Below, piece by piece: positions 43,668 through 55,007 of a stretch of DNA of 64,000 nucleotides. The stretch's first letter is position 1; each line of letters starts with the position of its first letter. The notes under the pieces are model-generated. The model was not told the DNA's origin. It ran no database searches and saw only the letters and a program-made list of their open reading frames with translations. The stretch covers positions 39,232,630 through 39,296,629 of the forward strand of contig OV121087.1 of assembly GCA_921293015.1 (NCBI GenBank). The letters are read 5' to 3'. The DNA comes from Phorcus lineatus. Taxonomy: Eukaryota > Mollusca > Gastropoda > Trochida > Trochidae. A program made the position numbers and the translations under genes.

Positions 43668-44653
43668 TGCGGTGATCTCGTTGACAAAAAATTTCGTAGA
43701 TACGGGAATTTCGTTGACAACACAATTTTATAGACAGTGAATTCGTAGACACTATAAAATTTGTATTTCTAAGTCAATATTGGCTTTTATTTTTAATTAT
43801 TATTATCTTTTATAGTAGTTTATATCATCCCAGGTAGCAATTCAGCATCATGCGCCATCACCGGGCCGGTACGGTTTATCAACGCTGGTGCGGCACTGGG
43901 CCAGTAATGGCATACTGTATCAAACCGGCACTGGCCCAGTACTTATACTATACTGAAAATATCAGCATTTTGGCTTGTCATGTCGACTTCGGACCCTCAT
44001 ATAAATTGCTAAACATTCTTAGAACTTCCAGATAGTGATCAATATTGAATGTTACATATTAAATTGTTTTAATTCTTTCAGTCCGAACTTTTGTCTATAA
44101 AGCAATGTTTGTATTGTTATATATACAAATATTTAAATATAACAAAATGTCAAAAGATGAAATATTACAATACTAACAGGAGAAGGGGACAAAGTGAAAT
44201 TGTTATCGATCGAGAAATAAGAATATTCAAAACTAAACCTTCACCTACAACATAGGAAATGATATAGTATATCATTCATATATTATTGATTTATTATTCA
44301 TTTTAGTTCAGTCAAACGAAAGGCAAAGCATTAGACAGGAGGGCCTGTTACCATAATTTATTTTTTTAAAAGATCAAACAAGAACTAAAAGAATTGAAAA
44401 TAACTTATGAATGTTGGATTACTTTAATAGTTTCAAAATACAACAAAATTGACTATTATAGTTTTTATTCACTTTATTTCTTTAATCGAACCTATTAGTG
44501 TTCGAATGCTTGAGTTGGATAAATAAAGGTTTGTTATTATTACTTCTAATCCTGTTTTAAAACCTGTCTACGAATTCACTGCTCGATTTATCTACGAGTT
44601 CACCGGATTTCGTGTCTACGAAATTGTTTTGTCTACGAAATCACTGCATCCCC
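43668..44653. mobile_element. Innermost nested element, MULE-like, ~80-bp inverted repeats, 11-bp target duplication
   Basis: Target copies GCGAAATGGCT (43657-43667) and GCGAAATAGCT (44654-44664) differ at one base. The inverted ends, 43669-43752 and 44567-44649, are built from repeated TTCGTAGACA-type motifs (left: ggtgatctcgttgacaa ... gtgaattcgtagaca; right, inverted: agtgatttcgtagacaa ... gtgaattcgtagaca). The inside is AT-rich without a recognisable frame. Long ends plus a 9-11-base target duplication fit a Mutator-like MITE. Confidence 0.8.
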
Positions 44654-45409
44654 GCGAAATAGCTGAAGAATTTGGAAATTCCGAACTCAAAGTCGAACAA
44701 GTCAAAATTTTGCATTTTACTGGACCATAAAGATTGTATGGCAATTCTGCCCTTTCACATGTATTGTAAGGTGGTCAAAGCAAGAAACGAACTCGCTTCG
44801 CGTCAGATCGTTGTCAGGTTCTGCAAACCCCTCGATCGGGTACTAGTTGCCGTTCGGGAACCAACACCCCGATCGGGATAATAAAACCGTCTAAAACACG
44901 GACAAAAGTGTTGTTTTACTTTTTCTTTTTTTAATTTCACATTGGCGCATCACGTGTAACATCGGTGGTGTTTACTCTCTCTTCACTGAAACGCAGTTTT
45001 TCTTTAAAATACTTCCTTACAATTTCGGCACCCGTTTCTGAAATTTCCTTTTGCACAAACGAGAAACCACATAGGCCTATCACGCAAATGTTCGTCTTAC
45101 AATACACCCGTTTGGGTGTAAGACAGGAGGACATGGCGCCTTCTGTCAATATCTACATTTTTCAATATTCAATGATCGCTGAAGAAACATGCTAACTCCA
45201 ACATCTTTGTGTAGAAGCGCATATGCGAGGGAAACCCACCGCGGAATACTCCGAATGAAGCACTTGGAACAGATCGGCTGTTTTCGCCATGCATAACTCC
45301 GCGCAACACCGAACATACGCTGTATGGAGTCCAGGCTGATGGCATTAATAGCCTAAAATTTGATTGGTTAATTCTCGTAAGCCCGGGACATTCAACTTAA
45401 CGGGGCAGT

Positions 45410-45502
45410 GTCAGATGGAATATAGCTTGTTAAACTGAAACGAAACGAAACGAAACGGAAATAAAACGAAACGAAATTAAACAAGCTAAATTCCATCTGA
45501 TT
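45410..45502. repeat. Hairpin with (ACGAA)n loop at the right end of the nested element
   Basis: 'cagatggaatatagcttgtt' at about 45413 pairs with 'aacaagctaaattccatctg' at about 45480. The loop is a run of gaaac/cgaaa pentamers. One arm is the subterminal part of the transposon's own inverted repeat. Confidence 0.8.
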
Positions 45503-46425
45503 TTAATCAGATTGCAGGGATACCCCGCCTGCACGCGCTGAGCGCGTGCGTTTGCCCGGGGCTACTAGCTTAGTAATATTACTGTGGGGGTCAGAACGTT
45601 ATCGGGATTTATAACTACCCTGCTTTCGTTATTTATATCTTTCGTTTAGGATGGCGTATCGATCGTGAAATATAGAGCAAGAAATTAGCTTCAATTCCGT
45701 ATATAATTTGCATGTGTGCACTCAGTGATTAAATGATTTTATAATGTTTGAAATGAAGACAATTTTTAAAATTTAGTAAAATTCGTTCCAGACATATTAT
45801 AAAAATAATTTTTATATCGATGTGAAAAGGAACAATTCATCTTTAGTTTCGTTTTGATTTCGCGCATGCGCTCTTGGAATTTATTGAGTTATGGCGCCCG
45901 AATTGAAAACAAGTTTACTTCGGTTGTAGAAACCGTTCCAGGGGTGATAGAAATTTCATTCAAAGTGTCAAGTAAGTATCATCCATTTATAACACGGGAT
46001 TCGCCGACTAGCTTTGTATAAAACGACGATAACGTTTGTATTCCGCCATGTAAACACGCCATATGTTGTTAAAACGGTCGTATCTGGCGGCGCTGGAAAA
46101 TTCGGCCACAGGGGCTAATTGCGTTATTACTGGTCAAAATAATATTCAGCAACGGAAGGGTTAATTATCATTTTGGATACACTATCTTCATGTTTAAGAA
46201 TACCCCTCGCATATCATATGTATTTTTAATGTTCACATCAACCAAAGAAGTATGCTATTTCACTCACGAGATTAGACTAGTGAGATATACGTAATAATCT
46301 ATCCAAAAGCATGATAATTTTAAAAAATATAACATCTTTGCTATCCTGATTGAGAAAAATGCAGTATTCTTAATGTCACATGGAAACAATGATAATACAT
46401 TGAATTATTAGCACTTGTAAAATTA

Positions 46426-46637
46426 TCAAATAATAGTAATTCTAGTGTAATCAACTCTCTAATAAATGGATTCTGGATTCAAATAATAGTAATTCTAGTG
46501 TAATCAACTCTCTAAAAATGGATTCTGGATTCAAATAATAGTAATTCTAGCGTAATCAACTCTCTAATAAATGGATTCTGGATTCAAATAATAGTAATTC
46601 TAGTGTAATCAACTCTCTAATAAATGGATTCTGGAGT
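46426..46637. repeat. Minisatellite, 53-54-bp unit, four copies
   Basis: 'tcaaataatagtaattctag' + 'tgtaatcaactctctaataa' + 'atggattctggat' repeats four times with one or two base changes per unit. Confidence 0.95.
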
Positions 46638-47799
46638 GAAATAAGATTTATAACATAATTATTATTTTAGATACATATCATCTTCACGTCTCAGAATAAC
46701 TTCAAAAACTTGCACAAGAACATAAGCATTCATTATAGACATTCATAGAACATTCCTCTACGTAAACACTATATACACTGATAAGAATTACACATAATAA
46801 CATTATTTATCTGTGGCATACATGTTTTCAAATACAATGAAATCCCAACTGTCCTTTGTGAGAGATTTTCACCTAATACATGACTATTGTTGTTCATGCT
46901 ATCCTGTACTGAATTTTTTTCCTCTTTGTAAATGACATTGAGTGGATAAAAATCTCATGTCAGCCTTATTGCAGCATGATCATCTTTTAAAATTTATATA
47001 ATTTTATTGCAAGAGAGGAATTTATCTACCATTTTGATTTGAAGCATTTTTCTTGTCGCTTTTTTTATTTCCTTGATTATTTTCTGTAAAAATCATGTGC
47101 TATCCTGTATCATAAATATAATGGCATTTGAGTTGTGAAATGTTGAGGGCAAACTGATTGAAAGATAATTAATATATTTGGGTAACTTGGGATAAAACTC
47201 TTCACTAAAGAGTTATCATTCCTGTAGATAGGTGTGTGATTTTTTCCAACAAAATTTTCAATGGAGAGTCAGTTGAAATGAAATTAAACAGCTAAGGTAA
47301 AGTAGTCAAACTTTTTATAAACTTAAAGTCTACTTGTGAGTAGGCTATAGACATGAAAAAAGACAAGGTTTCAGAATCTTCATTGTTAGTGACTATATTT
47401 TTTGGAAACAGGATGGTTAATCTTTTATCAGGTGGAAGCAAAGGTGTAAACAATACTCCCAAACCTGGCGTCTTTTATAACAGAGGACTTGACATTCTGA
47501 AATCTAAACAAGCATATATCTTTACTTAATGCTATTTTAAGCCTGGAGTAGTGACATGTATTGTAATTACAGTGAAAGCTATTCTGAATCTGTCAAAGGT
47601 ATAAACATTAGCGGTTGTTTTTAAGCCCATACTTAGTGTGTGGTGATGTAAATGACTGTACAATGTCAATGTTCATTTTGTGAATTCATCAATGAATTTA
47701 AAATCCTTAAATTTCAGGTGGCCTTTGGTGAATATTTCTTAAACTGGTGATCATCACTGCTACGAAAAAAGACTGTATGGCCACTAAGATTATGTGCCT

Positions 47800-47992
47800 A
47801 TCCATTACCAAATCTATAAATTTGAAACCTCATTTGTCAAGGAGTCAGGACAAAAGACTTTAGATTTACTAAGCCAATGGTTCTGGAGAAGATTTAAAAG
47901 TGAAAAATTTACAGATGGACGGACAGACAGATGAAAGGAAAGATGCCATAAGCCATGCCATGCAATAAGCATATCAGGCCTTTTAGGAATGC
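47800..47992 (+). repeat. Old 3' fragment of the 145-bp-unit element
   Basis: 'catttgtcaaggagtcagga', 'ccaatggttctggagaagat', 'gtgaaaaatttacagatgga' + 'cggacagacagatg' and 'gccataagccatgccatg' follow the order of the right ends at 55780-55950 and 59490-59640. Diverged. Confidence 0.75.
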
Positions 47993-48612
47993 TTAAAATT
48001 TGCATAAGATTGACAAGCAATATTAAAAAGATTAGATACAAACTATGTTATCCAGAATGTGAACTTAACACTTGAATGAATTTGCAATTTTGAAACAGCT
48101 GACTTAGAACATCTAAAAAACTTGTAATCAATCTGTTCCTTTCTGACGCCTTGTCGGTTTCAAGCAGAGAAATATAATACATGTACTAATAGTCCAGGTA
48201 TTACTGGAACATTATTGTCACAGGTGTGGAAATTAATTACTGTCTGTCCATGGTCTACCGAATACCATTGTCAATAGGTCCAATTCAGCCAGGTCAAGTG
48301 GTCAGCAAATGGACTCTCCTCTTCATGAAAGGTGTAATATCTCATGTGCAAACACAGGGCTTTAAGTAGGCAATGATAGCTACTTTACACTTTGTGTAAT
48401 TAACAAGCTGTGACTGATCTCACAGGGGTCTCTGTTGAACCAGACTCAGGTTCAAACAGTGATGGGCATCACATCACAAAGCATTCAGAAGCTAAAACGT
48501 AATTGTTCTTTCAAATTCAAGATAGAGTTTGCAATTTTCTGTTCTGTTCTTAATACACTTGACCTCAATCACGTTTGCCAAACTTAACTGTGAAAGAGGT
48601 CTTATCCATAGA

Positions 48613-48843
48613 TTCAGTCCAGGGCCTCCTTTCACAAAGCAACCTTTATAAGGAAGACAAGGATTTTAAGGATTGTCTGCTTCTTTATTGTACTTGAAAA
48701 TTGATAATCCATAAAATTCTTGTCTTCCTTAAACGGAAAACTTCTAGAATGCCACTCAAGAACTAAATTGAATTCCCATTCTTTAACATTGCAGAGAACC
48801 TATGTTATGATCACCTAAGGGCTTTGTGAAAAGAGGCACTGAT
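48613..48843. mobile_element. Probable MITE with ~20-bp inverted ends (hAT-like)
   Basis: The left end CAGGGCCTCCTTTCACAAAG pairs inversely with the right end CTTTGTGAAAAGAGGCACTG. CAGG...ACTG termini are hAT-like, but no 8-bp target duplication is visible. Internal sequence also shows inverted similarity (aaggaagacaagga / tcttgtcttcctt). Confidence 0.65.
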
Positions 48844-49114
48844 GATAAACAGAGCTTACTGATTTTGTGTCTTATTTGAATTAAATTGTCTAATATCTCA
48901 CATCATCTTAAAGTAAAATCATGAAATTTACCCTATGAAACCATATAGGGAAACAGGTATCTCTAAAATAACAAGCCTTTATCTAAAGGCCCTTATATCA
49001 GGAAATGCTGCATATACAGTTCCTTTGGAACACAGTATTGCAAACATGAGATCCACTGAATAGTATAATACACTCATTTCTCTACACAAATAATTCCAAC
49101 TTTGATTACCCGTT

Positions 49115-49165
49115 CATCTATCTATCTGTCTATCTACCTGTCTATTTGTCCATCTATCTATCCAT
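49115..49165. repeat. Imperfect ATCT microsatellite
   Basis: Run of atct/gtct/acct tetramers (ctatctatctgtctatctac). Confidence 0.85.
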
Positions 49166-49324
49166 AATAAAGACCACAGACCCAATTATTGAGACTTGCA
49201 GCAAAGTACTGCCAAGAGATAAAAATTTTAAGTTGCAAAAAGGATTCCACCTTGCAGATATGTTAAACTAACCAAATTTAAGACAAAGGGTCAAGGGGGA
49301 GATTTTGCATTAATAATTTTGTTA

Positions 49325-49645
49325 GGCATGGGACGATTGTGTATTTGGTGGCCAGTAGTCCTGTGGTCAGCCAAGTTGACCGCTATCAATGGAGTTCAGC
49401 AATATTGGGCACAGCTTGACAGATGGGTGGGTAACCCAGGTCATTTCTAGATAAACTGAAAGTCTGAAGGGTGATACCCTGCCCCAAGCTGAGATATGAG
49501 TTGAGAGACTTGAGAAATTGTGCCTCTCTTCAACCAGCAGGACTTGGTAAAGGGATGTGTTGGTAATGACCTTGTGATAGATACATATGTCAGCTTTGAC
49601 TAGACCAGGGAAATTATGTTGGCAGTGCCTTGAGCACTAAAGGAC
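49325..49645 (+). repeat. Older SINE copy, family B
   Basis: The right part (cagcaggacttggtaaaggga ... gccttgagcac) matches 34500-34620. The left part 'gtcagccaagttgaccgctatcaatgg' and 'cagcaatattgggcacag' is in the style of gastropod SINE bodies. Diverged; ends uncertain. Confidence 0.5.
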
Positions 49646-50382
49646 TGGAATGCCCTGCACAAATATCAAAATAATATTCATCATAATGACCTAAAAAAGA
49701 CTGTCCATATGAGCGTTTATGATAAAACTTCTTGTCCTTGACACCAAGACTTGTTGTTGACACCTGGATCCAATCCAATTAGCGTTGGTAGCCAAAGAAT
49801 TCATGAACACCATATACCATTTTATTGAGAACGATATATACTCTGTCCTACCAGTGAAATAAACCCCCTGTCTGCCTACAATGGTGATTAACCTCAGTGT
49901 ACAATTTCAGCATAAATCGCACAGATGGTCATAAAATAAACAGGATTACTGTTTTGCCTTGGAAAAAAACAATGATTATCTTAACTCATCCGCTAGAAAA
50001 GTTTTCTTGTTTCCCGTGACAGTGACACTGGTGAAAAATCTAGTTCTTTTATTTGATGAGATATACATGCTGTTTGTCCAGCAAAACAGATATCCTCTAT
50101 CTATTTGAATGCCACAGTGAAATGTATAGGAATGGCACACTGAAATTCTAAATGATTTTGGCGAACTGAAAAATAAGCCCATTAACATAGATATTGTCAA
50201 AAACTACACTGTGACCCTTCAGCACTTGAGAGCCAAATAATAGCAAAGATAACCCCAGGTTAATCAAAACACTTTTATCAAGATGGACATGAACTGATCC
50301 TAATCCGAATGCTTTGAGGAATGACAACTTGATGATCCAGACATTCTTTCCTTCAACAAGAATAAGAACATCCACCTACAAA

Positions 50383-51206
50383 AGCTGACCACCCGTGACA
50401 CCATAGAATGCAACAAATGAAGCATGACTGTCTGCTTGTCAGTAGCAACGCCACTGAGATCAGGTGATCACTGGAGTGTAACTCCAGAAGATTAGACAAG
50501 AAACATATGTAACAACCAGAGACAATCAAACTCTTAACCTTTAGTCTGCTGGGTTAATTGTTTTCAGGTCTTTACTTTGAGCACCAAAAATGTAAAATTC
50601 TAATGTATATCAAACGGTCAACCAGGGTTTTACGGGACTCAATTTTCCTGAGTATTTGAGGCAGAAAATGTCAGGATGACCCCAAAAAAATAATAATGTG
50701 GATCCTCTGTGACTCAGTATTAATCTGATACAAATATCTTTCAATGAAAACCCATTTCAGAATGACTTTCATGTCAAGAATCAAGATGGTATTAAAACAT
50801 CACCCAATAACAATCCCATTACAGGTAATTCTTTATCAACCTTTTTATCAAGTAAAAAACTGTTTCAATTGTTTTAAGGACTCCTGAAATAGTTGCCAGG
50901 ACTCTCAGTTTTCATTGACTATGTAAAGCCCTGGGTCAACTGACATCAACAAAAAAAAACATGGCAGCAATTGAGCCTTGAGCAGGGTGTAGATTAAATT
51001 TCTTTTAAATTCAGAGATTCATGAACTAGAACATATATAAACTAAAGCTGACCATGGTCACAGACAATGGAATACAACAAATGAAGTATGTGTCTTCTTG
51101 TCAGTAGCAAGGCCACTGAGCTTAGTTGATCAGTGGAGTGTGTCTGCCTGTCTAAAAGCTTAGGCTAAAAAAACATATCTAACAGGCCAGGGTCAATCAG
51201 CCATAC
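50383..51206. repeat. Dispersed direct duplication (50383-50535 and 51044-51206)
   Basis: Both copies share 'gctgacca', 'acaacaaatgaag.atg', 'cttgtcagtagcaa.gccac' + 'tgag', 'tgatca.tggagtgt' and 'aaaacatat.taaca..c.ag.g.caatca' in the same order, separated by about 500 bases of other sequence. Confidence 0.75.
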
Positions 51207-52461
51207 TGTAAATACTGCAAAAGTAACTTATTTTCCATATTTTAATAAAAAATTCACCATATAAACTTTTCTCATTACTTAAACGCACTAGTGCACACCA
51301 ATATTTCGTTAACACAACGAATGCACAGATTCTGCATATCTCTCGATATTATTCAAGATCCTCACTCAAGTAATCTACCTCGTAAGTTATTTAACGAATA
51401 TTTACGTATTCAGGTAGTAAAGTTGATTTTTAAAGACCGGAAGTATTTAATGTTACGCTACAATAAATCCGCGTGAACTACGATATCGGAAATATTAAGA
51501 TTTTGCTCATAACCAAAAAAGCGGAAACGGCAGCCGCTTTGGTCAATCTAATAGCAATGCTAATGCTGTGTTATTAAATCGGTTTATTTACAACATTGCT
51601 TTCATGAAACATAATTCATTCTTTGGTCTCAGTTCAGAGTTTAGGTAAATTCAATAGCTGCACATAACATTAGTTCAGCCGCGTTTAACTGTCTTTGAGA
51701 TATCCGTTTTGTGCACAGCTAAACTTTGATTTTTTATATGTCCAAGCCAACAGCGGCTGTCTAAATTTTTTCATTGTTGACTGCAGGCCAATTGTAAAGA
51801 ATTTTAACTATTTCATTGCATCGATAGAAAGGTTATGTGAATGCATAAGTCCTCTTAAACGTTAAAATAGCCAATTTAAACCGTAAAAGCGTGCACTAGT
51901 GCCTTTAAACCCGATTAGCCTGGGCATAAAGTTACCAGTTTCATTAAATGTCTTGTATCTTATTTGGATGCAGATATATTTCTGAAGCACTAAGTTGAAT
52001 CTGAATTGAAAATGTCCATCATCTAATTAAAGTAATAACATGCAAAGCTAAGAAAACATTTTTTATCATAAAATTTTTGACCAATTTTGAATTTGAACCC
52101 AGACACTGAAGTGACTCCAAGAAACAGCTAAGTAAGCTTCAGTTAAAAAACAATTAACATTTTATAGAAGAGTTGCCTTTTAGTGATTCAACAGTGCTAT
52201 ATGATCTCTGGTGATAAAATGGGAATTATCAGCAAAATAAATTGTGTTATGAATCATTAGTGAAAATAACTTTGGAACTAGTAACTAATAACAACAATGA
52301 ACTATCGTCATAAAACGGTGCTCTGACGAAACAGAATGCTCATGACATCATTATCAGGGGAAGAGTTAACGAAAATACACTTTGATCTCCGTTAAAATAC
52401 AAAGATTAAATCATGAAATAAATAGAAACCTTTTCTTTTCTTGACAATTATTATGTTTATC

Positions 52462-52515
52462 TCATCTTAATAATAATGATAATACTTTATTACCCCGAAA
52501 GTAATTTAGTTTATA
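52462..52515 (-). repeat. Possible LINE 3' tail
   Basis: Minus-strand 'ttactttcggggtaataaag' followed by tattatcattattattaag has the form of a non-LTR retrotransposon end with trinucleotide tail. No reverse transcriptase coding is attached. Confidence 0.4.
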
Positions 52516-53590
52516 TCATTAAAGAGCTTTAACATACAGGAACATACATGTGATACATAAACAAACACATTACTTATCTTGTAAGGCGTAAGTTATATAT
52601 ATCTCTCATGGATAGGCCATTTGAGATAATACATATTTTCTCAATGAGATGAACATGGTATTTGTCAAGTAAAGACAAATATCATCTATATATCAGACTA
52701 ACCCTTTATCCAAATATTTAAGTATTTTTACGGTAGCTCTTGACACTGCTGAACATTACCTGCCCAGTAGGGAGTCGACTGTTGGACAATACAGAGGCTA
52801 TTTTGATAGTAATCGCGCCAGAGTTCTGGCAACTACTGTAATGTAGTACTACCATATGTAACTAGATTTTTTCATCACATACTGAGTGTGTTATTTACCT
52901 TGACACATTTTTTTGAGACGCAACCTGCTGTGAATTACTAGATTAAATAGTATTCACAACAAGTTTTTTTCCAAAAATTTCAGCCTCCTCCATTTGCTGA
53001 AGCTACTGATTGAGAAGAGAATTTTTCAGCACTGATTTGTGAATTGTTTTAAAATGATGCTAAATTCAATAAGTATGAGAATAGTTCGAAAACAGCCCAA
53101 GTAATATTTTGGATACAATACCTTTAGATAGTTTTCCACTGCTATATATCACTGATTGCTGTTTGGGGTTTAAAAAACTTTTCACTTACAATTAGTCACT
53201 GAGTCGTGGTAAGCTTTTACCCTAATTTGGAAAGCTCTGCAGAAAACTTACACTGGTTTTTAATTACGGTGATTTTGAAGAATGTCAAAGGTAAAACTTG
53301 GTAATTGATTCCAATAAACTAACACCAATAACCATAATTAATTCCACTTCATCTTAAAGCCATTCAAAACCACCAAACCATAAAGGTATCTAAAGGATAA
53401 TAGTAATTTATCAGTAATACCACTTACTGATAGACAGCTTCACACAGGGTACTTTACAAACCAAACAAGGCTGCTTTCCTTCTGTTTTTCAATAATTAAC
53501 CACTGTCAAGTGATCCATAACACTTTAACTGAGAGGTAATACGAGATGATGAAAGCAGACAGGATAACAGGTGGGATGAGGTTAGTTTGG

Positions 53591-54113
53591 GTTCAATGTA
53601 ACCTTATACTGAATCAGGGAAAACATCTGACATTAGTGACAACTCTTCTAGGACGTGACATATTCAATGTTCAATGTAACCTTATACTGAATCAGGGAAA
53701 ATATCTGACATAAGTGACAATTCTTCTAGGACGTGACATATTCAATGTTCAATGTAACCTTATACTGAATCAGGGAAAACATCTGACATTAGTGACAACT
53801 CTTCTAGGACATGACATATTCAATGTTCAATGTAACCTTATACTGAATCAGGGAAAACATCTGACATTAGTGACAACTCTTCTAGGACATGACATATTCA
53901 ATGTTCAATGTAACCTTATACTGAATCAGGGAAAATATCTGACATTAGTGACAACTCTTCTAGGACATGACATATTCAATGTTCAATGTAACCTTATACT
54001 GAATCAGGGAAAATATCTGACATTAGTGACAACTCTTCTAGGACATGACATATTCAATGTTCAATGTAACCTTATACTGAATCAGGGAAAATATCTGACA
54101 TTAGTGACAATTT
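53591..54113. repeat. Minisatellite, 78-bp unit, about 6.6 copies
   Basis: 'caatgtaaccttatactgaa' recurs every 78 bases from 53594 to 54062. Because 78 is a multiple of three, a frame stays open through 133 codons with a 26-residue repeat. No promoter, splice sites or known domain support a protein. Confidence 0.95.
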
Positions 54114-55007
54114 AGAGACATGACATACTAGATACTAAATGAGCTTTTTAATGTGTGATACCGTTTTTTTAAAACTGTTCCTCAGTTTATACAAAATCTT
54201 TTATTTGTATTGCATTTGGCAAGATAAGTACAGTGTTTATTAGCCTGGCGGTGTAAACCTTCTGGTTTATCAATACTGCAATGACAATTGTATACAATTC
54301 ATAAAATAGTCCAAAATAAAACATATGAGTAAATTTCCTCGTGAATACCTTTAGGAACAAATCTGATATGAGTTTAGAAAGATAATGGACTGTTTCCTAG
54401 AATAAATCGAACCTGTAGTAGAAGGTCAAGGTTCCAGAAGAGTAAATAATCTCCAACTTTCACGCCCTTTGTAACTTAATCGCGAAAACAAGCAGAAGTT
54501 ACACTGAAAAAGATATTTCCATCTCACATTCTAGCATGAGAACACACGCTCACCTTGTTTCACCATGTAAACGTCAAAAACAACTGCGGAAGAAAACACC
54601 ATTGTTTATGACTTCTGGTTTTAGAAAAGTAGCATGAAAAGCAGACGTCAAACTTTCCTAGTTGTTATTGACTGAAAACTTTTCTTTGAAAATTGTTTCC
54701 TGAAACTTTTTGTTACTAACAAAACAGAGAAAATTTAGCTTTTTGAAGCTGATATACCGACTTTGAGCAGTGGTGATAGTCTTTTATATGAACAACTAAT
54801 TTTAGGACTTATCAGAGCAGATACTAATTACATCTGAAATCCAATGTCACGTAATTTCACTTTTGATGCACTCACTAAAAACCTGAAATAAATCCAATGG
54901 GCTAAAATCAAGATTTTAAGGATTTCACGGTAAACATTTAGAGGCCGCTAAGTGAATGTTTAAAAGATGTTATGGACATAAAACTGATTAGCAGTCTATG
55001 AAATAAA

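Larger units (their letters stand above)
43447..45513. mobile_element. Nested DNA transposon with 20-bp terminal inverted repeats and perfect 12-bp target duplication
   Basis: GCAGGGATACCC flanks it on both sides (43435-43446 and 45514-45525). The left end AATCTGATTAAAATCAGA(TG) and the right end are exact inverted copies over 20 bases (43447-43466 and 45494-45513), each nearly palindromic in itself. Length 2067 bp, of which about 986 is a further insertion. The long target duplication suggests a Mutator-like relation, but no transposase was seen. A minus-strand frame at 44937-45149 (70 codons) is not recognised. Confidence 0.85.
41693..46160. mobile_element. piggyBac-like DNA transposon, non-autonomous, with nested insertions
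   Basis: Bounded by TTAA at 41689-41692 and TTAA at 46161-46164. The ends are inverted: CCCTTAAGATGC on the left and, as reverse complement of the right, CCCTTCCGTTGC (9 of 12 match). TTAA targets with CCC...GGG ends are the hallmark of the piggyBac superfamily. The element is 4468 bp; about 2.07 kb of this is a later insertion (43447-45513). No transposase-like frame was recognised, so it is non-autonomous. It is richer in GC than its surroundings. Confidence 0.75.
46165..53590. other. Gene-poor stretch
   Basis: No convincing protein gene on either strand. It holds a 53-bp minisatellite (46426-46637), a fragment of the 145-bp-unit element (47800-47992), a probable hAT-like MITE (48613-48843), an ATCT-rich microsatellite (49115-49165), an older SINE (49325-49645), a dispersed duplication (50383-50535 and 51044-51206) and a possible LINE tail (52462-52515). 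Confidence 0.6.

Noticed and set aside
46426-46637. CRISPR-like direct repeats
   Set aside because: The whole unit repeats with no spacer; a minisatellite.
50148-50375. 75-codon minus-strand frame preceded by an acceptor-like tttgtag
   Set aside because: No family recognised, no matching donor with conserved continuation, and it lies beside a dispersed duplication.
53714-54115. 133-residue periodic protein
   Set aside because: Explained by a 78-bp minisatellite; the start codon lies inside a repeat unit and no splice or promoter signals are seen.
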